Shown in pieces: positions 27,954-36,103 of a DNA stretch of 64,000 nt. A program made the position numbers and the translations under genes. The notes below the pieces were generated by a model. It was not told the DNA's origin, ran no database searches, and was given only the letters and a program-made list of their open reading frames with translations. The stretch's first letter is position 1; every line of letters starts with the position of its first letter. Origin of the DNA: DAHUYF01 sp035945115 (GTDB lineage: Bacteria > Pseudomonadota > Alphaproteobacteria > ATCC43930 > CGMCC-115725); contig DASZAN010000194.1 in assembly GCA_035945115.1 (NCBI GenBank), positions 37,633 to 101,632 on the forward strand. Reading direction: 5' to 3'.

Positions 27954-28000
27954 CCCGCAGGCGTCTGGTGGCGCGCAACCGCGTTAAAGACGCCTGCGGG
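27954..28000. repeat. Perfect 12-bp inverted repeat between tRNA-Ser and the protease gene
   Basis: CCCGCAGGCGTC (27954-27965) is exactly complementary to GACGCCTGCGGG (27989-28000), with a 23-nt loop. It lies 14 nt after the protease stop, read on the minus strand. An overlapping dyad (around 27963-27972 with 28004-28013) can compete with it. There is no T-tract, so it may be a 3' stabilising stem or a Rho-dependent end. The 218 nt between tRNA and protease hold no gene. Confidence 0.6.
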
Positions 28001-28013
28001 GTGGCCGCCAGAC

Positions 28014-29594
28014 TTAGGTCGTCTGAATGCCCAATGTGGCCGCGATTGCTTTGCCGTTCGGACTGCCTAGTCCGGTACAAGCATCCCACCCAGTGGCGGC
28101 GGCGAACTCGCCATTGTCCCCTTGCGTTACATCCCGTAGGGCGGTGCTGTTCTTATAGAGCTGAGGATTAACATAGCCCACGGGGCTGCCCTTGCCCGCG
28201 TTGAGGAGCGCGATAAGACCGGCCCAGAGCGGAGCGACTGCGCTGGTCCCACCAATGACGGTGTCCTGCCCATCGACGCGGACGTCGTAACCGGTTTGCG
28301 GGTCAGCATCTCCAGAAACATCCGGCACGCCACGCATGGGGAGTGGACTCTTGACGCCTTTGCTGTTGGTGGTTCGAAGCTCCGCTTGCCAGGATGGAAG
28401 AGCGAAGAAGGCACTCACTCCGCCGCCGCTCGCTCCACCATTGGCGCCGTCATTCCACACCGTCTCGCTCGAAATCTTGCCGTTCGCGGCTTGGAGACTA
28501 GTTCCGCCACATGCCAAGGCGTAGGGGCTTGAGGCGGGAAAGTCGACATGATCCTTGCCGTCATTCACGCCGTCGCTCGACCCATTGTCGCCCGAGGCGA
28601 CGCAGACGGTGATCCCCAGAGCGGCGGCCTCTTGAAACGCCTGATCGAACGCCGTCATCGATTGCTGCGTCCAAGACGCCTCGGGACCGCCCCAGCTAAT
28701 CGAAATCACCGATGGCTTATGAATCGTGTCGTGGATCGCGGTGGTGATCGCATCGAGGAACCCGGCGTCGGTGTTCGGCGCAAAATAGACGACGATGTTG
28801 GCGGCAGGCGCGATCGCACCGGCGACTTCGATGTCGAGCATCACTTCGCCATCGGGTCCATTGGGATCTCCGGTGGGATGGTTTTTGCCGTGGTCAACCG
28901 AGGCGGCCACGACGCTTGGTTTGGCGACTTTGATTTCCGAGAAATAGGTCGCGAGATCTGCCGGCCGATAACCTCCGCCGAGTTCTATGATGGCGATGCA
29001 CTCGCCTTTTCCCGTGCCGCTCGGGAAATCGTACAGCGAAGCGAGTTGCGTGGGCGCAAAGGAGGCGGCTGCGCCGGCGCGCCAATGTACATTTCCAGCG
29101 GGCGCTCGATTGCGAAAATGCGGCCTTGCTTGCGGGCGGTTGTCGAGACCCAGCACCGCCTCGACGATGCCCTTGAGCTCGTCTGGCAAATGAATTGGCC
29201 CCATTCGACCGCGATAGACACCGCCAGGATGCTCGAACAACTGCAAGTCGACGTCGAACGCTTCGTTGAATTGAGCGACCGTGCCGGAAAGTACGACGGT
29301 TCGCCGTTTGAGGTCTTCCTGGACGACGGCGAGCCCCTGACGGTCTGCGAATTGCTTGAGCACGGCGATATCGGCGGGTTGTGCGCTGAATTGCTTCGCG
29401 AACTCGTCGCGCTGAAGGTGAGGGATGCCTCGATCGCCGAAAGCGAGCTTCTTCATTCTCTCCTTGAGGGCGTCACTCCCGGCGCGCCGCAGCAGCACGC
29501 TGACCTCGAGACGTTCCGCAGGATCCGCTTTCCCGACCGGCCGTGCTCCGGCAAGTGGTTGTCTTTCGCTGCCTTTCAGAGGATGTTTCGCCAT
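28014..29594 (-). CDS. Sedolisin (S53, kumamolisin-like) serine-carboxyl peptidase
   Basis: This 526-residue proenzyme has an N-terminal pro-kumamolisin activation domain (about 25-165, including QRDEFAKQFS and HLPDELKGIVEAVLGLDNRP) and an S53 catalytic domain. The catalytic residues are visible: Glu250 and Asp254 in GEVMLDIEVAG, oxyanion Asp336 in ASGDNGSSDG, and Ser451 in GGTSAVAPLWAG. Their spacing matches kumamolisin. The calcium-site region near RDVTQGDNG and GWDACTGLGSPNG is present. Sedolisins act on proteins at acid pH. No signal peptide is evident, which is odd for a secreted enzyme. AAGGGG precedes the ATG. It is isolated from other protease genes. Confidence 0.92.
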   Translation of the reverse strand: MAKHPLKGSERQPLAGARPVGKADPAERLEVSVLLRRAGSDALKERMKKLAFGDRGIPHLQRDEFAKQFSAQPADIAVLKQFADRQGLAVVQEDLKRRTVVLSGTVAQFNEAFDVDLQLFEHPGGVYRGRMGPIHLPDELKGIVEAVLGLDNRPQARPHFRNRAPAGNVHWRAGAAASFAPTQLASLYDFPSGTGKGECIAIIELGGGYRPADLATYFSEIKVAKPSVVAASVDHGKNHPTGDPNGPDGEVMLDIEVAGAIAPAANIVVYFAPNTDAGFLDAITTAIHDTIHKPSVISISWGGPEASWTQQSMTAFDQAFQEAAALGITVCVASGDNGSSDGVNDGKDHVDFPASSPYALACGGTSLQAANGKISSETVWNDGANGGASGGGVSAFFALPSWQAELRTTNSKGVKSPLPMRGVPDVSGDADPQTGYDVRVDGQDTVIGGTSAVAPLWAGLIALLNAGKGSPVGYVNPQLYKNSTALRDVTQGDNGEFAAATGWDACTGLGSPNGKAIAATLGIQTT

Positions 29595-29993
29595 GACAGA
29601 GCCCCTTCTTCACGTGAGAGCGATGGTCGGGCTCGCCGGGCGAGCCCGATGCGATCGGACGCGCGCCGCATCCCGCGGCATACGCAACGGGCGGATTTTC
29701 CCGAACGGCCCCCTACGCGTGTAGGCCAGCCACTCCTCCGGGATTTTTCATCGCGTCCCCAGAGCGTCGAGAAGCAAGCGCCACGACGTGCGAAAGGCTA
29801 TTCTGCGGCATCTGTTCGAAAGCGCTCTACGATACAGGGTCCATCTGGTTCCGCTTGTGAACTGCGTCACATCCAAGATCGACGCATCCGCAAGCACGCG
29901 AGATAGGTTGGTGCCGCCTCTGCGGCAGAGCGCCTGCTCCGTCAGTTTCTCGCCACCACGAGCGTTCGTCTTCTTCCTTTGCGTGGTGTTCAA
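29595..29993. other. Gene-free stretch with a perfect hairpin upstream of the protease gene
   Basis: These 399 nt contain no convincing gene. A hairpin with 9-bp arms TCGGGCTCG (29627-29635) and CGAGCCCGA (29641-29649) lies about 33 nt upstream of the protease start and would sit in its 5' leader. Open frames crossing the rest have atypical composition. The protease promoter is presumably here. Confidence 0.5.
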
Positions 29994-31814
29994 TCAAGAA
30001 GTCTCGGTCGGCACGGTGAAATGGAAAATAGTGCCGCCGCCAGGACGGTCCTCGGCCCGCAAGCTGCCGCCATGCGCTTCGACGATCGAACGGCAAATCG
30101 ACAGGCCGACGCCCATGCCGTTGGCCTTCGTTGTCACGAAGGGCTGGAAGAGATTGCGCCGGACGTGCGGCGCGAGACCTGGTCCCGTATCGGCGACGCT
30201 GATCTCGATCCATCCGCCGTCCTGCCGCAGCGTGGCAACTATCAGCTCACGCTGCTCGCTCGCCGCCATGGCCTCGATGGCATTGCGCATCAAATTGAAC
30301 AGGACCTGCTGAATCTGGACTTTGTCGATGATTGCTGGCGGCATCTGCGCCGCCAATTGCAGGCGCACCGCGACGCCCTGATTTTTTGTGCCGACCATCG
30401 CGAGCGCGGTCGCCTCGTCGATGACTTTGGCGAGGTCTTCCGCGCGTCGCTCCACATCTCCCTTCTTCACGAACTCGCGCAGCCGACGGATGATCGCGCT
30501 CGCACGGTCGGTCTGCTCGGTCGCGCGCTCGACGATCGCCACCGCCTTCTGCTGGTCACCGCTTTCGAGAAACCGCGATGTCGCCTTCAAGTACGCGGTA
30601 ATCGCCGACAGCGGTTGATTGACCTCATGGGCGAGCGCTGAGACCATTTGGGCAAGCTCACTCAGTCGTGAGACGTGGATGAGCTCGGCTTGCACCTCTT
30701 GCAGGCGTCGATCTCGCTCCTGGCGCTCGGTCAAGTCGCGGATGAATCCGGTAAAGAGGCGCGTGCCTTCGCCCTTGACTTCGCCGACCGCCAATTCGAT
30801 CGGGAAGGTGCTGCCATCCTTGCGCTTTGCGACGACGATGCGTCCGATTCCGATGATCCGCCGCTCGTTTGTCGCGAGATAGCGTGCGAGGTAGCCGTCA
30901 TGCGCCTCCCGATACGGTGAGGGCATGAGCATGTTCACATTGAGGCCCAGCACTTCGTGGGCGGCATATCCGAAAAGGCGCTCCGCCGCGGTGCTGAAAG
31001 ACTGCATCAGCCCACGCTCGTCAATGACGATCATCGCATCGGGAACGGTGTCGAGGATCGAGCGCAGAAGCGCCTCGCGGCGCATCAGCACCTGCTCCGT
31101 TTCTTTTCGCTGGTCGATGTCACGGACAATCTTCGACGCGCCGATAATGTTTCCCTCGCGGTCGCGGATCGGTGAGATCGTCAGCGATACGTTGACCTCG
31201 CTGTGGTCCTTGCGCCGCCGAACGGTCTCATAGTGATCCACCTTCACCCCTTGACGGATGCGCGCGAGGATCATCGCCTCCTCCTCGAGCTTGTCCGGCG
31301 GAAAGAGGATGGCGATCGGCCGGCCAACCATTTCCGCTTCGGTATAGCCGAAGAGAGATTCCGCCGCGGCATTCCAATTCGTCACGATACCGTCGAGGGT
31401 CTTGCCGATGATCGCATCGTCTGAGGAATCGACGATCGCGGCCAGGCGGAGCCGTAGATCATCGGTTCCTCTCTGCGCCGTGAGCTCGAGGCTGATCTCG
31501 GCGATTCCGGCCGGCGTCAGCACCCAACGGCTCACGACATCGAAGGTCCTTCCGTCGCGTGCGACGCGCTGCAACTCTCCCTGCCAGCGACCGTCACGCC
31601 GGAGTTCGGCGTCGATCTCGACGAGCGGCTGCGGAAAACGCGTGTTCAATAGCCGATGCACGAATTGGCCGGTCGCCTCTTGCGCCGACCAGCCATAAAG
31701 CGCCGCAGCGCCCCCGCTCCAGGAGATGACCTGACCGTCGGCGTCCCACAGGATCATCGGCGCCGCGCCGAGCGCCGCCTGAACTATCGCGTCCGTCTCG
31801 CGTGAACCCAGCAC
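29994..31814 (-). CDS. FixL-like oxygen-sensing PAS histidine kinase
   Basis: This 606-residue soluble kinase has three PAS domains (about 10-115, 122-240 and 248-365), then a HisKA domain and an HATPase domain. The third PAS matches FixL: IVIDERGLMQSFSTAAERLF, MPSPYREAHDGYLARY and IIGIGRIVVAKRKDGSTFPI. His305, Arg311 and Arg325 have the same spacing as the haem ligand His200, Arg206 and Arg220 of Bradyrhizobium FixL, so haem and O2 binding are expected. The phosphoacceptor is His396 in ALAHEVNQPLSAI. There are no membrane segments. It is divergent from a single-domain response regulator at 32352. Its true partner may be that protein or a FixJ-like regulator elsewhere. The identity as a FixL relative is strong. 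Confidence 0.92.
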   Translation of the reverse strand: MLGSRETDAIVQAALGAAPMILWDADGQVISWSGGAAALYGWSAQEATGQFVHRLLNTRFPQPLVEIDAELRRDGRWQGELQRVARDGRTFDVVSRWVLTPAGIAEISLELTAQRGTDDLRLRLAAIVDSSDDAIIGKTLDGIVTNWNAAAESLFGYTEAEMVGRPIAILFPPDKLEEEAMILARIRQGVKVDHYETVRRRKDHSEVNVSLTISPIRDREGNIIGASKIVRDIDQRKETEQVLMRREALLRSILDTVPDAMIVIDERGLMQSFSTAAERLFGYAAHEVLGLNVNMLMPSPYREAHDGYLARYLATNERRIIGIGRIVVAKRKDGSTFPIELAVGEVKGEGTRLFTGFIRDLTERQERDRRLQEVQAELIHVSRLSELAQMVSALAHEVNQPLSAITAYLKATSRFLESGDQQKAVAIVERATEQTDRASAIIRRLREFVKKGDVERRAEDLAKVIDEATALAMVGTKNQGVAVRLQLAAQMPPAIIDKVQIQQVLFNLMRNAIEAMAASEQRELIVATLRQDGGWIEISVADTGPGLAPHVRRNLFQPFVTTKANGMGVGLSICRSIVEAHGGSLRAEDRPGGGTIFHFTVPTETS

Positions 31815-31962
31815 GCCAAATTTCTCCGCATGTCAGAAGGGCGGGCTCGCCATATTTGCCAAATAGGGTAGCCCAAATGGCATTGCCATGCATCACTTCG
31901 CTCGGTCCGCGGGCAGAGGCAACGGGATGGCGGAAGCTGCCCATCCCTCTAGCGCGAGCTCG

Positions 31963-32010
31963 GTACGTAGCTTTCCGTAAGGGGAACTCCGAATTCCGCT
32001 ACGGACGTAC
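31963..32010. promoter_or_regulatory. Candidate FixJ-type operator in the divergent kinase/regulator region
   Basis: GTACGTAG (31963-31970) exactly fits GTAMGTAG, the FixJ-binding core as I recall it. It is followed by CTTTCCGTAAGGGG, which resembles the TTTCC stretch of fixK and nifA promoters. An inverted counterpart, CTACGGACGTAC (31999-32010), makes the element dyad-symmetric. It lies 149-196 nt upstream of the kinase start and just before the small ORF at 32049. The match is seen in the sequence; binding is inferred from memory of the consensus. Confidence 0.45.
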
Positions 32011-32048
32011 TTGCGCGATGATTCCCCGGTGTGCAGAGGGGATTCGCT

Positions 32049-32225
32049 ATGACAACCATCGCCAAGGCTCCGATCGACGGCATCAAGGTTCGAACGATCC
32101 CGCGGGCGTGGCGAGACCTTTCCCGCGACTGGAACTGCTGGTCCATGGCAGAGCGCGCGCTTGCGGTGGTCATGGTGGCATCGGCACCAATCCTGCCGCT
32201 GACAATTGTCTGCGCCCTCGGTTGA
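32049..32225 (+). CDS. Possible small membrane protein
   Basis: A 58-codon frame starts at ATG 32049 behind GAGGGG. The product has a basic, tryptophan-containing N-terminal half (KVRTIPRAWRDLSRDWNCWS) and a C-terminal hydrophobic helix (ALAVVMVASAPILPLTIVCA). It follows the FixJ-like operator by 38 nt, in the same direction as the response regulator. No family is recognised. Length and a plausible ribosome binding site favour a real gene, but nothing else does. Confidence 0.45.
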   Translation: MTTIAKAPIDGIKVRTIPRAWRDLSRDWNCWSMAERALAVVMVASAPILPLTIVCALG

Positions 32226-32351
32226 TGCCGCCCAAGTGCGCTTGCGGCGGCGGGTAAGTTCCCACGGTCGCGTGATACGCAAATATCCTTATTTCCTACT
32301 TTTACCTCGAATTCTACTGTTCATGATTGTCCTCAGGATCACGGGGTGATC

Positions 32352-32729
32352 ATGAAGGCTATCGCGAGCAAGGTCTTCATTGTCGATGATGATGACGCGG
32401 TGCGGGATGCTCTCAAGATCCTACTCGAATCCTACGGCATTGCCGTCGAAGATTTTGCCTCGGCGACGGAATTCGTCCGACATTACCGGCCTGGGGCACG
32501 GCAATGTCTCATTCTCGACCAGGATCTCCCGCAAACGACGGGACTCGATTTCCTCGAGTCGCGCCAAGCGGCGGCGCTTCACCTCCCGGTCATCTTGCTG
32601 ACCGGACGGGGCAACCGCGCGATCAGAGATCGTGCCCTCGGGCTCGGGGTCGATGCCTATCTGGAAAAGCCCGTTCACGATCACGTCCTGCTTGCGACGA
32701 TTTCTAGAGTGGTTGACGCCGGCTCATAG
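32352..32729 (+). CDS. Single-domain (receiver only) response regulator, FixJ-N-like
   Basis: This receiver domain of about 125 residues has no output domain. Conserved elements are the acidic pair in VFIVDDDDAVRDAL, the phosphoacceptor Asp in CLILDQDLPQTTGLDFL, the Thr in VILLTGRG and the Lys in AYLEKPV. It resembles FixJ/NarL-type receivers. The start may be ATG 32352 (GGGG precedes it at good spacing) or GTG 32346, two codons earlier. It is divergent from the FixL-like kinase, so phosphotransfer between them is likely. A lone receiver could act as a phosphate sink or as an FixT-like modulator, which would shift signalling in the O2 circuit. Confidence 0.88.
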   Translation: MKAIASKVFIVDDDDAVRDALKILLESYGIAVEDFASATEFVRHYRPGARQCLILDQDLPQTTGLDFLESRQAAALHLPVILLTGRGNRAIRDRALGLGVDAYLEKPVHDHVLLATISRVVDAGS

Positions 32730-32786
32730 CGGCAAAAAAATTGGGTTCTTTTCCCCAGCGCCCGAGACGCGCTAGCCTCTTCGCCC

Positions 32787-33707
32787 ATGAGCCTCACCGT
32801 CGCCCCCACCGATCCCGCGAACCGCCCGTTCTTTGCCGGCCTGGTTTCGGGTTGTGATGTGACGCGGCCGCTCTCGCCGAACGCGGTCGCGGCGATCCAT
32901 GCCGGCATGGATTGTTTTGCTGTACTCATCTTCCGCGACCAGCGGATCGACGACGCGCAGCACATCGCCTTCAGCCGGAGCCTCGGGCCGCTCGAGCAGG
33001 CGACGGGCGACATCGCTGCGCCGGAAGACCGGCGGCTCAGCATGGAGCTCAATGACATCTCGAACCTCGATAAGCACGAACGCGTGCTGGCGCGCGACGA
33101 TCGGCGCCGGCTCTTCGGGCTCGGCAACCAACTCTGGCACTCCGACAGCTCGTTCAAGCCGGTGCCGGCGAAATATTCGATTCTATCAGCCCGTCGCATT
33201 CCCGCGAGCGGCGGCAACACCGAGTTCGCCGACATGCGCGCCGCCTACGACGCCCTCGACGATGACATGAAACGCGAGATTCAAGATTTCATCTGTCTGC
33301 ACAGCCAACTCTTTTCGCGCGCCGTCCTGGGCTTCACCGATTTCACCGAGGAGGAGCGCGAGAAATGGGCGCCCGTTCGCCAGCGCCTGGTGCGGCGCCA
33401 CCCCTCGACGGGGCGGCTTTCGCTCTATCTCTCGAGCCATGCTGGTGCGATCGAGGGCTGGCCGGTGCCCGAGGCGCGCGCCCTGCTGCGCGATCTCACC
33501 GAGCACGCAACGCAGCGCCAATTTGTCTATGCCCATGTCTGGCGGCAGCACGATCTCGTCATGTGGGACAATCGCGCCACGATGCACCGCGCGCGGCGCT
33601 ACGACCATGCGGAAGTCCGCGACATGCGCCGCACCACGCTCACGAACGAAGTATCGAGCCTCGATCAAGCGCCGCCGCCGCTAGAGGCGATCCGATCGCC
33701 CGGCTGA
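32787..33707 (+). CDS. TauD/TfdA-family 2-oxoglutarate/Fe(II) dioxygenase, TfdA-like
   Basis: This 306-residue protein is close in length and motifs to TfdA, the 2,4-D dioxygenase. The facial triad is His118 and Asp120 in NQLWHSDSSF and His267 in DNRATMHRARRYD. Arg278 lies at the 2-oxoglutarate-binding position. The spacing 118-267-278 copies His114-His263-Arg274 of TfdA exactly. Other TfdA-like blocks are SGGNTEFADMRAAYDAL and EHATQRQFVYAHVWRQHDLV. TfdA relatives cleave aryloxyalkanoates or related ethers, and similarity does not fix the substrate. It overlaps the convergent deaminase gene by 27 nt at the 3' end. A ribosome binding site is not obvious. Confidence 0.88.
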   Translation: MSLTVAPTDPANRPFFAGLVSGCDVTRPLSPNAVAAIHAGMDCFAVLIFRDQRIDDAQHIAFSRSLGPLEQATGDIAAPEDRRLSMELNDISNLDKHERVLARDDRRRLFGLGNQLWHSDSSFKPVPAKYSILSARRIPASGGNTEFADMRAAYDALDDDMKREIQDFICLHSQLFSRAVLGFTDFTEEEREKWAPVRQRLVRRHPSTGRLSLYLSSHAGAIEGWPVPEARALLRDLTEHATQRQFVYAHVWRQHDLVMWDNRATMHRARRYDHAEVRDMRRTTLTNEVSSLDQAPPPLEAIRSPG

Positions 33708-34988
33708 ACGGAGCTTCGCCGCAACCCGCTCGTGCGATCGCGCCACTACCTCCGCATCTGCCCAGGTGAGGCGGAAGTCGCGGACGAGCAGGTCGCCGTC
33801 CACCATGACATCGCGCACCGCGCGCGTGCTCATCGAATAAACGAGGTTGGCGGCGAGATCGTGGCGCGGGTTAGCCTCGAGCTGGCGTAGGTCGAAGACG
33901 ACGAGATCGGCGCGTTTATCTTGCTCGATGCTGCCGACGAGATGGTCGATGCCGAGTACGCGCGCGCCGTCGACCGTCAGCATCCGCATCATGCTCCGCA
34001 CCGGCAGCGCCTCGGGATCATCGGCGAGAAGCTTGCCGACGAGCGCCGCGATCCGCGCCTCGGCGAGGAGATCCATCGCGTTGTCGCTCGCCGTCCAGTC
34101 GGTGCCGAGGCCAATCGGCACGCGCCCAAGCAAGCGGTGAAGCGGCAAGGTGCGCGCCTCGATCTTGAGATTGCTCGCCGGGCAATGCGCGATCGCGATG
34201 CCGCTTTGCGGCCATCGGGCGAGTTCGGCCTCCTCGAGATAAATGCAATGGGCGGCGACAACATGGCCACCGACGAGTCCGCACGCTTCGAGGCAGGCGA
34301 GCGCGCCGGTGTGCCCGCGCGCCTTCACCGCCGCGATTTCGGGGGCGCTCTGTGCCACATGAACAAAGACGGCCGCACCGAGGCGCTCGGCGCGCCTCGC
34401 ACATTCCCTCAGGAGGTCGTCGCCGCAGCTGTCGAGCGCATGGGGCGCGATCCCGGCAAAGACGCGCGAGGCGGCGGGATCGACGCCGAAGCGCTCGATG
34501 ACCGCCTCGGCGGCGTACCAATCGCGCGTCGTCGCTGTGCCGCGCAGCGTCTCGCCCACCGCAGCGCGGATGCGGCTCTCGGCGATCGCCGCGCCGATGC
34601 GCTCCATGCCGCTGAAGCGGTCGGCAATGGTGGTGACGCCATTCAGAAGGAACTCGGCGCAAGCGGCCCGCGCCGAGAGCACATAGTCGTCGGCGCCGAG
34701 ACGCTCCTGCCTGGGCACGGCATAGCCGGCGTGCCAGAACGCGCGCGGCGCGTCCTCGACGACACCGCGCAGCAACGCCGCGCCCGCATGGGTGTGCACG
34801 TTGACGAGCCCGGGCGTGATGAGGGTGTCGCGGCAATCGATCACCGTGTCGCCAGGCGCCGCCAAGGTCCCGGCCGGTCCGAGCGCCGCGATGAGCGAGC
34901 CCTCGACGCGAAGATCGCCAGCGGCGATCAGCTCGTCGTCGGCGTTGACGGTGAGGATCGTGCCGCCCGATAGGACAAGTGCCGGCAT
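33681..34988 (-). CDS. Amidohydrolase of the ammeline/S-adenosylhomocysteine deaminase family
   Basis: This 435-residue metal-dependent hydrolase has the layout of TrzA/AtzB/MtaD-type deaminases. The N-terminal beta-sandwich includes LVLSGGTILTVNADDELIAA. The first metal ligands are His65 and His67 in LVNVHTHAGAALLRG. HCIYLEEAELARW and IAHCPASNLKIEA supply later histidines. GLGTDWTASDNAMDLLAEAR carries the catalytic Asp region. Members deaminate or dechlorinate triazines, adenosyl compounds, guanine-like rings or pyrimidines. The start ATG 34988 was chosen because the frame upstream lies in the LysR gene region. It is co-directional with the LysR gene, 7 nt apart. Confidence 0.88.
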   Translation of the reverse strand: MPALVLSGGTILTVNADDELIAAGDLRVEGSLIAALGPAGTLAAPGDTVIDCRDTLITPGLVNVHTHAGAALLRGVVEDAPRAFWHAGYAVPRQERLGADDYVLSARAACAEFLLNGVTTIADRFSGMERIGAAIAESRIRAAVGETLRGTATTRDWYAAEAVIERFGVDPAASRVFAGIAPHALDSCGDDLLRECARRAERLGAAVFVHVAQSAPEIAAVKARGHTGALACLEACGLVGGHVVAAHCIYLEEAELARWPQSGIAIAHCPASNLKIEARTLPLHRLLGRVPIGLGTDWTASDNAMDLLAEARIAALVGKLLADDPEALPVRSMMRMLTVDGARVLGIDHLVGSIEQDKRADLVVFDLRQLEANPRHDLAANLVYSMSTRAVRDVMVDGDLLVRDFRLTWADAEVVARSHERVAAKLRSAGRSDRL

Positions 34989-34995
34989 CGTCGCG

Positions 34996-35970
34996 TCAGC
35001 GCCGTACTCGGCTGGCCCGACGCGGTGCGCGCGTCGGCTTCGCCGGCTGGTCGGTTGGCGCGGAAAGCTCGCGCGAGAAGGCGAGGAAATGTTCGCGGAT
35101 GTGATCGATGGCGAGGCGTGCCGCGAGCGAAGGGGTGCGCCCGCCGGAAGGCACGAGGATGCCGATGCGGCTGTTGGCGAGCCCGCGCTCGGCCAAGCGC
35201 ACATGGACGAGCTCGTCGCGGCGGATCTCGTCGAGGAAGCCGATCGGCGTGAAGAAGCCAATGCCGACGCCGCTCCTGATGATCTGCCGCATGAATTCGA
35301 TCGAGTTGGAGATGACGCGCGGCGAGAGGCGTGCGCCGCTTTCCGCGAATTCCGTTGCCATGATGGCGTCGAGCAGCCAGCGGTCGTGCAGCATCACCAC
35401 CGGATAATCGGCGCATTCCGTGAGCGTCACCTCCCGGCGGCGCGCCAACGGATGGTCGGCCCGCATGAGTGCGCCGACGGCGGTCGGGAATTCGGCGATG
35501 AGCTCGTAGCCGCGCAGCTGATTGTTGACGAAGAGCACCGCGAGATCGTTGCGCCCCGAGCGCAGCTCTTCCGCCATGTGGCTCGGATCGACGTTGAGGA
35601 GCGTGAACGACACCGCGGGATGGCGTTCGGTGAGCTCGGCGATGACCGGCGGCAGAAAGCGCACGAGCAGCGATTCGATGGTGACGATCCGCACTTCGCC
35701 GGTAACGACGCCGCCCAAGCCGGCGATTTCGGCTCGGACGCGCTCGAAATCGCCTTGCGTGTCGCGCACGTGGCGGAGCAGCGCTTCGCCGGCGGCGGTG
35801 AGCGAGACGCCGCTCCGCCGCCGCTCAAAGAGCGACACCCCAAGCTGCGCCTCAAGGCGAAGGATTTGCCGGTTGACGGCGGAGGAGGCGACGTGAAGAG
35901 CTTCGGCCGCTTTGCGGATTGAGCCGTCGCGGGCGACTTGGTCGAGATATTTGAGGACCGCCGCGTGCAA
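34996..35970 (-). CDS. LysR-type transcriptional regulator
   Basis: This 324-residue regulator has an N-terminal winged helix (LKYLDQVARDGSIRKAAEAL then SSAVNRQILRLEAQLGVSLF) and a periplasmic-binding-type effector domain (from about 90, for example VTGEVRIVTIESLLVRFLPP). The C-terminus is basic and proline-rich. It is divergent from the NMT1-type transporter operon (start 36104) and leads the deaminase gene. It probably controls both sides of the 134-nt intergenic region. The N-terminus is of the same subfamily as the LysR at 57702. The co-inducer is unknown, perhaps the imported substrate. Confidence 0.92.
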   Translation of the reverse strand: MHAAVLKYLDQVARDGSIRKAAEALHVASSAVNRQILRLEAQLGVSLFERRRSGVSLTAAGEALLRHVRDTQGDFERVRAEIAGLGGVVTGEVRIVTIESLLVRFLPPVIAELTERHPAVSFTLLNVDPSHMAEELRSGRNDLAVLFVNNQLRGYELIAEFPTAVGALMRADHPLARRREVTLTECADYPVVMLHDRWLLDAIMATEFAESGARLSPRVISNSIEFMRQIIRSGVGIGFFTPIGFLDEIRRDELVHVRLAERGLANSRIGILVPSGGRTPSLAARLAIDHIREHFLAFSRELSAPTDQPAKPTRAPRRASRVRR

Positions 35971-36103
35971 GCCTCACCTCGGGTAGCGCTGCCAGAATAG
36001 CAGCACCCCCGCCGAAAATCTCTTCTATTCGAGAGCACCCACCCTTCCTACACTTGCATGGTGGGAATGGCGCCCCATGAACGAAGAAGAGGAGGGAGGC
36101 AGC

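Noticed and set aside
29748..29993. An 81-codon minus-strand frame between the kinase and protease genes
   Set aside because: It has atypical composition, no ribosome binding site and no family. The region is better described as intergenic.
27706..32300. An integrated island anchored at tRNA-Ser
   Set aside because: The 3' end of the tRNA is not repeated further on in the window and no integrase is present, so there is no attachment-site evidence despite the accessory-looking genes that follow.
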